64,000 nucleotides of DNA from Laguncularia racemosa (GCA_037954665.1 JBBMOL010000012.1:7688001-7752000), one strand, 5' to 3'. Counted from the stretch's first letter, positions 11,942 through 23,949 are shown. Translations and numbers: made by a program. The notes: generated from the sequence alone by a model not told the origin.

Positions 11942-12792
11942 TTTATGGTCTTTCAAAAGGGGAATCCGCACATCATTCTAGATGTTGATGTCATATAAAT
12001 AATTGCCAACACTATCATTTTGTTTCTAACCACTTACCTCCCTCTTAAATATCTGTCTAGTACCATGATACTCTACTACCTTTGGTTGCATTCGTAATAG
12101 AAGAAGAGGGAAATTAAATACCTTCCGAAGCATGAGCCCAAAATGTATCTAGATTTTGTTCAAAATCTCCAAGCTAGCTGGCCATTAGAGATAGGTTAAA
12201 CATTTTTAGATCCTTGAAGCCCAAGCCACCCTTTTCGTGGCTTTAGAGACATAGCCGCAACTTTTTCATTGACCTTTCTATTTGTTGAGAAATTGACAAT
12301 TAAAGAATTATTTTCTCTACACCATTTCTTTGGATATGCAAAAAATGTTCATGGACTAGGTGGGGATGGCAAAAGATTTCTCTTCTTCTAGAAGAAAACA
12401 TATTACTTTTGCATCCTTAGAGTTTATTTCATATGCATTCCTTAACCTTCCTAAGGTTGGAAATTCTTGGTCTACCATAACCATTGGAACACCTCCTTGG
12501 ATTACCATATCTGCGATTAGTTTGCACTAAAGAATAGACTTGATTTTTCAACACTCATACATTGGGTAGAGGCTTTACAAAAGGATAATAACAATTCCTT
12601 AAGGAGAGATGTATTTGCTACATTGGCTTTACAAAGGAATAAACAAACGTTAAGTGAAAAAGAGATGAGAAATGCATATTGAGGATTAGCTTTAATCCCA
12701 TGAAGAGCTTCTAGTGCAACTTGAGAACTAATAAGATGGGATAAAGCATCATCAGCTAACCAAAGCAAGAAAGGGATATAGGATCTCCCCAT
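11942..12792 (-). pseudogene. LINE reverse transcriptase C-terminal part
   Basis: The frame 12517-12792 includes ALEALHGIKANPQYAF and LLKELLLSFCKASTQCMSVE followed by KSSLFFSAN, matching the end of the RT palm/thumb of plant LINE ORF2 (the ...SGQ.VN..KS...FS.N pattern). Lower down, around 12180-12240, the minus strand reads GGLGFKDLKMFNLSLMA, a strongly conserved LINE segment between RT and the zinc-binding domain. Stops and shifts separate these pieces. The YADD-type catalytic box is not clearly preserved. Confidence 0.72.
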
Positions 12793-12799
12793 CTATTTA

Positions 12800-13180
12800 C
12801 TCTTAAGGATTTCCTCTTTCCGAGCATAGTATAGAAGTCCTTAGTGCTTACGATTAAAATGTTTTCATGTACTTTATGAAGATTATATCACTATTATTTT
12901 CATTAGGATCTAATGAAGCTAGTAAAACATTTGTATGATCAAATTGTATATTTATGAAAGGTTACAATTCAATTCAATTCAATTGATATAGATGTTGTTC
13001 TCTCATAGACGTTCAATTCTCTTTTTCCATGCTTTTGTAAACACTAGTTTGCTTAAAAAAAAAGCCCTTCATTTGATTTTTCAGGCATTACCATATATTA
13101 AAATTCTGGTTATTACATGCTATCAACCATTGTTCTTTATAATGTATTCTTGAGGGGTACTATTACTGTTCAACTATCCA
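12800..13180. other. AT-rich spacer
   Basis: No coding or structural feature is recognised. A short tandem run of caatt lies near 12965-12985. Confidence 0.4.
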
Positions 13181-13186
13181 TTGCAG

Positions 13187-13290
13187 GAGTGGAGAATTGA
13201 AGTAGTGTCCCGAGAACGTAATGTAATTGCAGACAGCCTAGTGGGAAGGATACAGCAGGATGAAGAAGTGGTTTCCTTTTTTTTTTTTTT
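13187..13290 (+). pseudogene. Isolated RNase H-like exon fragment
   Basis: After an AG at 13185-13186 the plus strand reads EWRIEVVSRERNVIADSLVG, which resembles the last motif of plant RNase H-like domains (V.RE.N..AD.L). The frame then runs into a long poly-T tract. No upstream domain is seen. It could be the last exon of an old RNase H-like gene or another LINE scrap. The fit is short, so confidence is low. Confidence 0.35.
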
Positions 13291-13299
13291 AATTATAAA

Positions 13300-14174
13300 T
13301 ACCACCTGTACATATTTTATGTTTGTTAAAGCAAGACTTAATATCTCATGGTACGTGGGGAGTACCGCTCTCCTGTAGCTACAGATGGAGCTAGTAGCTC
13401 TGTCCATTTTGTCGGTGGCGGATAGTTCCCGTTTACTTTTCTTTTTGTTGAACAGTCAAGTACATAAATCCTTTGACTATCCCCCCAAAAAAAAAAAAAC
13501 CATCAAAGTATAATTGTTATGATCGACATATTATTATCATTATAGTCGCAATAGGACAAACAGATATTCATTGAATATTGATAGTTGCAGCAACACGCGG
13601 ACTTCGATTTAATCTAATAGGTTTTCCAAATTCCAACATAATTTGTGAAACAATTTGAACATAACTTTTCCTTAACAAAAAAATCCAAACAGTTTCAGAA
13701 TCTCCGAAGCAAATAGGTTTAATGCATCTCCTATTCATTATAATGTATTACATGTATTTACATATCTAAAAAATGAAGTCGATCCGATAGAAGTTTGTTT
13801 ACCTTGTGCAGGCACCGTTCAATCCTTAGTCAACTGTAACAAAGGCCATATATACGTGTAATATAATCTTCATTTTTCGATGTGGATTGGTTTTCTTGTA
13901 TGATACTTTGCTGCTTTACTTTCTTTGCATCAAAGAAGATACAAAATTTACTTGCAATTTGGTGGCCAACAGCACCACTCACCGCTGAGCGATGAATCAA
14001 GGCATAAATGCAATTAGAGGGATAAAAATAAAAAAAATAGAAATAAAATAAAACAGAAGGAAAACAAAATAATAATTAAAAAAAAAAAGAAGATAAAACA
14101 AACTAATAAATTTACAATCATCTGAAGCCAGGATAAACCCCTCCTATTCTCTGTAAGTGCCAACTTTTATATTC
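13300..14174. other. Intergenic, downstream of AUG8-like gene
   Basis: AT-rich with several A-runs. It should contain the 3' UTR of the minus-strand AUG8-like gene just below 14175. Nothing else is recognised. Confidence 0.4.
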
Positions 14175-17100
14175 TTATAGCGACGACGTGGAATCTTTGG
14201 TTCTGTTTAGTTGCCAAAACTTAGTCCTCTCCTTCTCCAAAGCTTGTTTTAACTGCATTATATGTATGTGAAGACTGTGTTCCTCAATCTGTTCATACCA
14301 AATTCCGAGATGGCAGTAATTAGAAACCTCAATCAACGGATTGACAGTGATACAGGTGATACAAAGATAAGGGAATCGCAACAATCAGAACATCTACATG
14401 TTCTTCATCACGAAAAAGTTCCTTCTAATAGATGGGTAGAAAATGGCCAACTCTTTGAAGGAATGTAAAGTAGCATTAGACAAAAGAGTTTGGCGATAAC
14501 AGGAAACTTCCACCTAAGTTCAAGTAGTCAACAGGACCAGTTATATCATGAAACAAGCATCTTATAATGAAGCAAGGGCATAATATCTGAATGCAAGTAG
14601 AAAATTCCTAATATGTAAGAGCACTGATCAATGTAGATCACTTATGGTGATCATCACACCTAGAATGTTGCCAGGTAAAATTTAAGTAAACAAAAGAATG
14701 ATGAGGAAAGGTAATTTCATGGCTAATTTTTCTGTAGAAAAGCAGAAAAATCCAGGATAAAAATAACTATGATATTTAACCAGTCTTGGATAATTAAGAG
14801 TAATGTCTTCATGGACCATATTTCAAAATTGTAAAGGATCAATATAGATAGATATGCAAATAGGACAACACTAAGATCCACCTAGCAATAAGCTAAGAAT
14901 GTCTTGAGGCCTAGGACTCATGCCAACAGAGCAGATGATTTTTAACCCTGAAAATTTAATTACCCAAAATTTAGATGCAAAGGACCACATGGGACATTGA
15001 TGACTAGACACACAAGGAAAAACGATAAATCAAATAAATGTAAAAAAGTCATCTAGGTGAGAATTTTTATCCACGCTGATGGCTCTGCTCAAAACCAAGT
15101 AATAGGATTTAATGCAAAGTACTGAGTTGGTATGCAATTGTACACAATAGGCAAGATTCCTACTCAAATACTACAAATAAAGCAAGCAAATGTCTGTTAA
15201 CTTCTACTATAATTATCAGTGAGCCAATTACACGCAAGAAACAATTTTGGTTGGTAACAATCCTCACCTGCATTGCAGCAGCTGAACCAAGAAGAGCCTC
15301 ACATTCGTCAAGCATGGCTCTCTCATGTGCAACTACAAGAGCAAGTTCAGTTACCAACTCATTCATCTTCTCAACCTGTAAAGACATCATTACAAGAAAA
15401 ACTTGACTTAGCATAGCCGATGCAACTAAGAAGTGGAAGCATATCAATGGGGTACAAAACAATATTACAAATTAAAAGCAATGTGAGAGGATATAAGCAA
15501 CTTCTATCCAATCATAGGAGTGAGTGATGCAGGGAGAAGTGTTGTAGCCTATTGTGCAAAAAGTGAAGTCACATTAGCTGTAATGACCAAAAAAGGTCCC
15601 TATGCTACTAATCAGAGGCCCATAATATATACTGTCTAGAAAGATAGAGCAGCTTACATATATTTCATCAAGAAGACACAAAATTGATACATCTGTACAT
15701 ATGGTGAACTTTATCCTCTCCCACGGATAATTTAGCACACTTAGGACACATAAATGTTGATGCAGGTTCAGTGAAAGTACCACAATGGGAAATATAAATA
15801 ATAGCAAAGAAACTATTATGGATTGACACCCATTCTATTAGAAGATAAGAGGCTTCTGGTATCTAAAATATCCATATCACCAGTGGTTTTAAAATCAATA
15901 CCAAGGCTGCAAAATCTCCCTCAATTATTACTTATCAAAAGAAGAAAAGAACCATGATATGAGAATCTTATAAGAAACTACCAACAAAACCCCAATCCAG
16001 GGCAACAAGGGAAAATAATCATTTGAGCAAAACATGGCTGATAATGGTAAAAAAAAATCCATGAACAGTTATAATCTCACCCTTGAAAACAGATGATGTA
16101 AAGAGGATCCTGTCACCTGCATGACATCCAGAGATGAACGGAGGGCTACCTTCAGGGTTTCAGTGTCTGCCTGTGACAGATTGCCCTATAATGAGTTTCG
16201 CAAAAATATGCATCCAAAAGAACATTGATAAAATTTATCAGACCAACATACTCTTGCCCCTCCAGTAACTGGAAGACGAAGAGTGCTTGCTTCTAAATCT
16301 TCCACTGCTCCAGCTAATGAGATAATATGATCTCTCTCAAGTGAAGCCCACTCGTCAAGGTATGCCATCTATACCAGTCATAAACAACTCATTAGAAAAT
16401 GAAGAGAGAATCTCTTCTAAAAATAAAATTTCTCTCTTTGGCATTCACTGGCAACTGTTAGTGGACATGGTGTAAAATTAGGTGTAGAATAGCCTCCTAT
16501 TCATTGCCTGAGTTCCATACAAACAAAACAAACTATGATGGTTGTACAGAGCTGTGATATACCAATAAGAAATTGAAAATCCAGTCATGAGGCTCACAGT
16601 GCAAAACCTTATCTCCCTCAAGAAGATGATAGCATAAGTCTTTTGGCTATTAATGTTTCCAAACTTTATTTCTTTTTTTTTTTGTTAGCGAAACAGGAAT
16701 TTTAATAACAAAGCCAGAACCTTGTATCATGTGCTGACAAGAAGACTATTTGTTCCGAAATTATTCATGGGAAATGGTATATATATTCAGTGGGATCATT
16801 TCAATATCTCTAAAACTTTAAAAGCAGCATTTGATACACCTGAAAACTCAGTTGTATTGTAAATTCCATACCAAAGCCTAGATTTATGAGCTCCTTGGCT
16901 TAACCAGAGATAGTGACACTTAAGCATGGATGTATTTTCCTTGAACAAATTCCACTCTATGTGACAATTAATTAATTAGTCTGTCCTTGTTCATAACTCA
17001 AGTAGTCTGAAAAATTCATTGGAAACTGAAGAAGGTAGTCTCAGACAAGAAGTAGGGAAAACAAAGCAAAATTGTCTGCATATGCTGAAGAAGGTTCTTA

Positions 17101-19358
17101 GTGATGTTGAGTTCGTCTTCTACATTAACCAAATTATGTGATGCAGACCTCACTAATTCTCACCATTCAGTCTGAGCATCAACCTTATTCTTTTCAAAAT
17201 CATGGAACTAATTAAATGTTAATCTTCATCAAAATAATTCCATAAGAGGCGGTGGTTTACCTGTCCATTCAAGACGGAGTTGAGCTTAAGCTCTAATCTC
17301 ATCTGTTGAAGAAGTATCCTTTTCTTGATGACAGAATCTGCGAGAGTCAATGTAGCTGTCCAGACATTGTACATTGTTTTCTGCATAAATCAAAATTGAC
17401 CATATCAGCAACTATAAGCCTATGAAAACAGCAAATGAAATGGCTGAAAATTGATTGTAACAACAATAAATGGCTGAAGAAAATAAGAGCAGTAGGCATT
17501 TTATTCTAAACAAAAAGAACGCTCAAAGACCATTACTTCTCTAAACAGTAAATCAGTACACCATAACATATTATCAGACAAAGATTTGACCTTTCTCTCT
17601 TACTACAGATTTAGATGTTTTTACTAAAGCCTCATTTTCATGATGTCAGGCGACGAGCATGAGATTTCACTAGCTGCTTGGATAGCGTGTACAACTCCAG
17701 GAGATAACAGAATAAGCAAAGGAAAGTCAGGAACCCATTGCATTCAGAGTTACCATCGAAAGAAAGGTACCCAACTTTTACTCATCATGGAGTTTCCTGT
17801 CACTTAAAAAATCATAGGGAAAAGGATATAGCCGTTATTTTTTGCTTAAATTTTAAAAAGAGATATGGTTCTATGATTTTTGCTCCAGTGGATGAAGCTG
17901 AATAGTCAGAAAAGAGTTCTTATTCTTAGGTAGTCGATATCAGTTAACTGGTAACTTGAAGCAAAATAGGCAGAGGGTAAGCTAGAATAGTTAATTCTTA
18001 AAAACCCTGCAAGTTCACAAAATAGACCGTTTTACCTCAGTTTTCGCTTTCTGGTTCTGGAGTGCTGCTTCTGCTCGTGCATTAGCAAATCTCCATTGCA
18101 GATATCTATTATGCAGCAACCGAAGCTGATGAGCGTCTTCTATGTACCCTGAACTCTTTTTCCCTTTTCGGAAATCCACAATAAAACTCAGGACAGAGGG
18201 TGTAGTGGTAGATTGAGTAGATGTAGCAGATGATCTTGTCCGAGATGGACTGACCCCTCTAGAAGGAGGAGTGGATGGCCTCGACCTAGATGGACTAACG
18301 CCTCTTGATAGAGATGATGATGCGGTCCTACTTGGTGATGGTTGACGGGATGCAGGCAGAGACTGAGATCTGACAGCAGGAGCTAACGCTGTTCCCCTGT
18401 CAGCTACATTAGATGAGACAAGTTTGCTTTGTCCAAAAAGGCCTGCCCAATTGTCCTCAAATGAATTGCCTTGACAACCTCCCCTCTCAATCTCGTTAAG
18501 AGACAGCCTAGCAGCATCACTGGAAGATTTTTGCAAACGTTTAGCCGGACCATCAGAAGAGGGAACCCTCCTTACCGATGAAAGCCCAACTCCAGCCACA
18601 GCTGTGGGATTTCGTGTGATCTTATCACCAAGATCTATACTGCTGTTCAATGCATTGGAAGAAGATACCTTTCCACCTGCTCTACTAGGCCAACGATGTT
18701 GATCTATTAAACGTGAAGATAAAGCATCAACAGGCTTCGAATTCTCTGACTGATCAGATACATTTTTACCTTTCAGAGGACTTCTCTTTCTCTCTGGTGT
18801 AGGCTTCCTTGCTGCATTTGGTGTTTCATTTTGCCTAACTGCAGCATTTGAAGATGGTCTCAGGGTGCGGTCAACAGAACTAGTACTAGCAGGTTTTTCC
18901 TTCTTTGCAACCGGGATAGAAATGATGTCGGACTGGAAAGAGACACTCAAACTTCTCATTGTGGAAGGCCACAAACTCTCTGCTAATCTACTAGTAACAA
19001 CTTTCCTAGATGACAAATGCATATCTACAGATGAATCCTGTACAGGTGTGGACGGACGTTGCGGTGAAGTTGGTGTAGATGGGCGTTTCCTATCAGCTGA
19101 AAGAGCTCTTTTGGGGGCCAATTGGGAGGATGTAGGTGTAGTTGCTGTTCTGGAAAGGTTCGGGGATGAGCAACGCCTGGGACTGGGTGCAGGTGGTGTT
19201 GATGGCGAAGGTGATTTATACCTCGAAGAGACTTCCCTCGTTCGAGGACGGCGTGTGCTGGTGACGGCATTGTTCCTTTCAGCCGGAACTAATGGCGGCC
19301 TCAGCTTCTCGACCCTTGTGTGCTTCTGTAATGCTATATTTGATTCACATACATCCAT
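14175..19358 (-). CDS. AUG8: QWRF-motif microtubule-associated protein, AUGMIN subunit 8-like
   Basis: Six coding exons on the minus strand: 19358-18036, 17380-17261, 16368-16252, 16185-16081, 15375-15268 and 14288-14175. All borders are GT/AG and all introns fall in phase 0; the total is 628 codons plus stop, close to family length. The start codon is directly preceded by an in-frame TGA, and the protein begins MDVCES. Residues 1 to about 390 are basic and rich in Ser/Pro, with two SRGVSPSR boxes. The QWRF motif is at residues 421-424 (HNRYLQWRFANARAEAAL). A helical C-terminal domain follows (MAYLDEWASLERDHIISLAG). In Arabidopsis AUG8 is a plant augmin subunit that binds microtubules and helps gamma-tubulin-dependent branching nucleation. 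The reading frame is intact, so the gene is probably active. A paralogue such as EDE1 or another QWRF protein is the main alternative. Confidence 0.93.
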
Positions 19359-19451
19359 TCACTCTGTCCAAACTAAACCACATGGACTAACTCTAGTCTA
19401 ACCATAACATGATTCCATATTTGACAGCCAGAAGGCACTCATGTATCCCAC
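19359..19451 (-). other. 5' UTR segment of AUG8-like gene with splice acceptor
   Basis: On the minus strand a good acceptor, TTGCAG, ends at 19452. It is followed by 93 bases leading to the start codon, with an in-frame stop just before ATG. This implies at least one intron in the 5' UTR. The matching donor could be in the near leader (below about 19960) or the far leader (donor at 21834-21835). Confidence 0.55.
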
Positions 19452-19959
19452 CTGCAATTGGAATGATACAACCGATAGCTCAAAAAGGAGATCCTTTTCT
19501 CTGCAACAAATCTGCCACAAAGCACAAGCAAAAGTAAGACACCGCTGTCATAAAGCAAAGAAAAGAAAAGCAACAAGCCGGGAAAAAAAAAAAGAAATAA
19601 GAAATAAGAAATTAAATCAAATTAAAGAAAAGTCTTATAAAGATGACCGCTTTACATGGCATCAGATCCGGTTGATTACAATTTCTGCATTTCAAGCATA
19701 GCAATGGAAATGGGTATGGGAATCTCATCAACAAAAACCCAGAATCAAGCAGATCAGACCAGTACATCGGACAAAATCTGTTAGGATAGAAAGAATTCCG
19801 CAAAGTGGCACGACGTGCATTAACATCAATCATAAGTGAATTCAATTTCCTAGCATTCCACTGTAGAACGTCAAGTAGTTTGATGAGAGTCGTTGAAGCA
19901 ACCAGAGAAGGTGGAATGTAGGTGGAGGAAATGGAGAGAAAAATAAAATGCAAATAGAA

Positions 19960-19998
19960 CTAGAGTACAATATTATAAGTACTGTAAAGACTTATATA
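19960..19998 (-). promoter_or_regulatory. Candidate proximal promoter: TATA box and start region
   Basis: The minus strand reads CTATATAAG across 19991-19999. About 30 bases further on, the sequence becomes CT-rich (CATTTTATTTTTCTCTCC), typical of a plant 5' UTR. This would give a transcript starting near 19965 for the AUG8-like gene. Confidence 0.45.
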
Positions 19999-20380
19999 GA
20001 ATAAAATAGTGGGTGGAAGTATGATATTGTAAGAAGTGTCTTTAAAGCTTTTTATGCGTATTTGTCCCTCTCTCACGAGAGTGCCATGGCCGTCTGGGCT
20101 GTAAATGGGGTTCACTCAAACACACACATATAAGGTAATCCCCTCTGGCTTGGTCTCGTCTTCTTTGTTGTGACTCACTTTCATTGAAAACGAATTCAAT
20201 TCAATTGAAAGTGATCTCAACACTAAACAACAAGCAACCCTCTCTTCTCCTTTTTTACTCATTAAACCCCACAAAACAACTTAGTACCGCATCTAATGTA
20301 AGGTCCAACTTATAAAAAAAATTACCTAATGCCCTTTTTTTCGGGCTTTTGCTTTTCAACATTCCATTACAATTTTGAAC

Positions 20381-20906
20381 CTTTTACCATTTTATCTTTA
20401 CTCGCATTATATAGTTAAGTCCATCCATATCCCACTAATCAGAATTAAAAAAAAAAACTGAATAATGATATCATAAGAAAGCAAGCTTGAAACAACAAAT
20501 TTCAATCCGAAATGGAGTAAATGAGTAGAGACATGGACTTCCACGTGCTAGCAAACATCAATATCCCCATGAAATTTAGAGTCCAAATTGAGTTGCCAAA
20601 ATTAATTAAAAAAAATAAGTTAAAAATTATTAATTAATTAAATCTTTTATCATTTTATCTTTACTCACATTGTATCAGTTAAGTCCATCCATATCCCACC
20701 AATCACAAATAAAAAAAAAAGTAATGATATCATAAGAAAGCAAGCTTAAAACAACAAATTTCAATCCGAAATGGAGTAAATGAGTAGAGACATGGACTTC
20801 CACGTGCTAGTAAAACATCAATATCCCCACGAAATTCAGAGTCCAAATTGAGTTACCAAAATTAATTAAAAAAACAATAAGTTAAAAATCATTGATTAAT
20901 TGCAGA
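20381..20906. repeat. 263-bp tandem duplication carrying a G-box in each copy
   Basis: Copy 1 starts at 20381 (cttttaccattttatcttta) and copy 2 at 20644 (cttttatcattttatcttta). They are highly similar throughout, for example agacatggacttccacgtgc occurs in both. Each copy contains CACGTG, the core of the plant G-box. The duplication lies upstream of the near leader and inside the possible long 5' UTR intron of the AUG8-like gene. Confidence 0.85.
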
Positions 20907-21835
20907 AAGACAAACGTAATGTGCATTGTGCAGCGGCACGTATAAAATAATAATTTCTGGTTTGACCATTTTGGACGTTTAGTAATTACCAATTTAAGGA
21001 ACGCAAATCAATGAATCAAACCTGTGAAAAGATTTCCATATCAAAATTAAGGACTCTGGTTTCTTAACCTTTCTTCAATTCCTTTAAACTTAATATAAAA
21101 TTTAACCTCTGTATTTTTGCAGGCCCTTGTCTCCTGCATTGAAGACACTCTACTCTTGATACAACATAACATCTATAAACTCGGTTTATTTCATAGCATA
21201 GCATCATTTATAAATTCAAAAAAATGAAACACTGCTTAACAAAACCCAAATTTCTATAAATATTTTCCCTTCTTAACATTTTCTCTTTCTCAACAGGATT
21301 TGGATAAATATTTAATACAGACCTTTTTTTTTCCCTTTTTAGTGATTGGCGAACACACACACACACACACAAAAGAATAAAATTTTGTCCACGAATTTTC
21401 TGATTTCATAGCCGTGAATTTATTACTATTACAGATATAAATCCCTATAAGTAGTTAGAAATACTACGTTAATTCCGTTTTCATCCTAAAAGACGTCTGA
21501 CAAATCCGAAAAAGAAAAACCTGTAATTTCAATCATAAGAGAGAGAGGAGAGAGAATTCATTGAATCCACGACAAGCTTTCAAAGCTATAACGAAATTAA
21601 ACACTAATCTTTGTGATCGTACAACAGAAATTTAAAAAAAAAACTAATATTCCTCCTTCACTATCATCCGAACTGTATATCATATACATAAACTAAGAAT
21701 TCACTAAACTGCAACTTAGAAATTTATATTCACTACAAGTTTTTCGAAATTTGACGTAAATAACATACGATAATTATAGCAAAAAAAAAAAGATAAATAA
21801 ATAAAATTACGAAAATAAGATTCGCAAAAACTTAC

Positions 21836-22060
21836 CTTTACGAATCAAGCGTAATCTGCAGACGAAACTCTTTGCGGTTTCGATCAGAATACGCAGTTGA
21901 TTGGAAGAAATCCAAGCAATAGTAATAAGTAAAGAAAACCAGGAGACAGAGTCGATATCTTTATCGTAAAATAAACCTCAAGAGTAAGTGAAAGGAAATC
22001 GCCGGAGAGTGATCGGAAAATCAGGAAGAGAGAGAGAGAGAGAAACTTGAGGAGAAATGT
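21836..22060 (-). other. Candidate distal 5' leader exon of AUG8-like gene
   Basis: On the minus strand this stretch is CT-rich at its start (a GA/CT run at 22028-22044 on the plus strand). It ends at a strong donor, CGTAAAG followed by GTAAGT, at 21835. It has no long reading frame. It looks like a non-coding first exon that could splice to the acceptor at 19452, removing an intron of about 2.4 kb. Confidence 0.5.
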
Positions 22061-22119
22061 TTGAATGGAAAAGATAGAAGAAACGAAGAGAAAGAGAAAA
22101 AGGAAAGATCAAACAAGAA

Positions 22120-22124
22120 AACGG
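22120..22124 (+). promoter_or_regulatory. MSA-type core (AACGG)
   Basis: The word gaaaacggtttcgg contains AACGG, the core bound by three-repeat MYB factors in G2/M promoters. The flanks match the full MSA consensus only partly, so this is a weak call on sequence alone. Its position just upstream of the distal leader supports it. Confidence 0.35.
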
Positions 22125-22157
22125 TTTCGGTTGACAGGAACCATACGGGGGCGGAGT

Positions 22158-22166
22158 TTTCGCGCC
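22158..22166 (+). promoter_or_regulatory. E2F-type binding site (TTTCGCGCC)
   Basis: TTTCGCGCC matches the E2F consensus TTTSSCGC exactly. It lies in a short GC-rich island (cgggggcggagttttcgcgc) that stands out from the AT-rich surroundings, about 100 bases upstream of the distal leader of a gene for a mitotic microtubule protein. Confidence 0.6.
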
Positions 22167-22249
22167 AGTTACTTTATTACATTAACTGTTTCTTTGCCCT
22201 TTATTATTATTATTAACATAAACGTTGAAATCGTTGAATATTTAAATTG

Positions 22250-23540
22250 GTAACTTTTGTGTTTGGGTTTTACCCGGTAGCCATATTTTCAGCGGCGAGA
22301 CTCTTACTTAGTGCCCATGGACTGATTATATAATATTTTATAAAAACACTTACGCAGGATGTATGTGCTTGAAAAGAAAATATGTATGAATAATATTATT
22401 AAGAGACAACATTACATCAGTATATATTATAATTTTAGTTTTTTTTTTTTTTTTTTCAAATGAAACAAGTGTGATCCTTAAAAATAAGATGAGGGAAAAC
22501 TACCACTAGTCAAAGACAAATAAATAAAAAAGCAAGGTTAAAACTTTAAATTTTATATAATAAAAATGTTTAAAAGGATATAGACTCCGAAAGAAGATGT
22601 ATTTGATTAATATAGATAGATAAGAGGTGGAGAAGGATGAAGTAAACATTCCTTTTATTCTCTTAAATTATGAAGTTTGAAATTTGTTAAATCTTGAAAT
22701 CAAGTAAATTTTTGCTTGTTATATTTACTATCTTAGCTCTTATTACTAATACTGGCATTTTTTTTTCATGAATGAGTATTTATAATATCATAAGAATGAC
22801 TGAGATAGTAATTATGACAAATAAGACTTTAATCATGTAGCATATTTAGCAAATTGGGACTTTAGATGTAAAGTTTGACAAACAATAGTTTAATTGAGTG
22901 TATGAAATTTAATAATTTTAAATTTTAAATGTAAAATTGAAAATGTAGGATACGTTATTTACTCTTTTAGCAAAAAAAAAAAAAAAAACTTAATTAAAGT
23001 AGCGATTTTGATGTAATCCCAATTGGTTGAAAAAACTAAAAATGTTTTTATCTATAAATCTATCTAAAGAAAAAGTGTCTTGTCCTTCGTCTCATGGTAT
23101 TGCGTTCAAGGTGTCCTGCATCAATTCGAAGATCATAAAATTATTTAAATAGCTGCATAACATTGTGTTTTTGTTTCTTACCCATGTGTTTGACAGGAGA
23201 TGTAGGTAGAAAAATAAAATCTTTCCTATAAAGTAAAAGAATAGTGTTTACACAATTTGGGTTTCAACCACTTTGCTTAACAAAATACCTTAATAAACAC
23301 AAAATATATATTTGTTGTCTCGAATTTCCTATCTCAATTGTGTTTCCATTAATTATATGCATATATTTTGATAAGAAATTAATGCATAGTCATGTAAGTT
23401 TGTTTAGCTTGTTAGATGAGTGCATGTAGTTGGTGAGAACACACTCAAGATAGGAAGTTTGAGATAGCAAATATTACTCATAAAGCTAATTCTAAGAAGT
23501 AGAAAACATCATTGTTATCATATACATGCTTGTGCATGTC
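22250..23540. other. AT-rich intergenic sequence
   Basis: No coding domain or transposon end is recognised. Poly-T at about 22440-22457 and poly-A at about 22973-22988 are present. Confidence 0.4.
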
Positions 23541-23549
23541 ACAGTTTGT

Positions 23550-23945
23550 GATTGTAAAGTGAACATAGAGGAATCAACTTAGGCTTATAGTGGCATGAGT
23601 GGCCTCAGGAGGATGGTTTCTTCGAGGAGCGGGTTGCCTCTAAAGGTGAGTTTGTCCTCTCATGAGCAAATTAATCAAGAGTTAATACTTTCCTCTTAAT
23701 GATGGCCATAACAGGTCGAAACCAGTTGGTAAGTTGGTCTTCTTAAATATATAAGGGACCATAGTAAAACCAAAGAGGGCACTCCTCGTGAAGAATGGGC
23801 TTAGAATGGACCTTGGGAAGATAGGAATAGGGAGGTTGGCATGCTATCTAAAATAATGTAAAGCTAAGGATAGTCGAACACCACATAGAACTTCAATAGC
23901 GGAAAACCTCTACTCTTGTAACAAATGATATTAGAGTCAATGTTC
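23550..23945 (+). mobile_element. Possible LTR remnant followed by tRNA-Met primer site
   Basis: The stretch ends ...CTCTTGTAACA and is followed by TGATATTAGAGTCAATGTTC (from about 23926). That resembles the TGGTATCAGAGCC primer-binding site used by many plant LTR retrotransposons. The upstream 370 bases have LTR-like composition, more GC than the surroundings. Neither the LTR start nor a second copy is visible. Confidence 0.35.
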
Positions 23946-23949
23946 TACC

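Larger units (their letters stand above)
6917..12792 (-). mobile_element. LINE (non-LTR retrotransposon) split by an LTR insertion
   Basis: Going down the minus strand, reverse transcriptase and C-terminal LINE sequence occupies 12792-11942. It is then interrupted by the 7930-11936 insertion. The element resumes with the zinc-binding domain (7869-7469) and an RNase H start (7147-6917). This is the normal order of a plant L1-type LINE ORF2, so the flanking pieces are best read as one interrupted copy. All parts carry stops and shifts. No poly-A tail or target duplication of the LINE itself was identified. Confidence 0.7.

Noticed and set aside
13181..13378. Full 65-residue plus-strand frame as a gene
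   Set aside because: Only its first part resembles an RNase H motif. It then runs through a poly-T tract that yields a run of phenylalanines.
18865..19401. 178-residue plus-strand frame
   Set aside because: It is the shadow of the Ser/Pro-rich first exon of the AUG8-like gene on the other strand.
19612..19953. 113-residue frame upstream of AUG8 as a possible uORF or extra gene
   Set aside because: Its first codon is not ATG (TTG on the minus strand), and it overlaps what looks like 5' UTR. No family is recognised.
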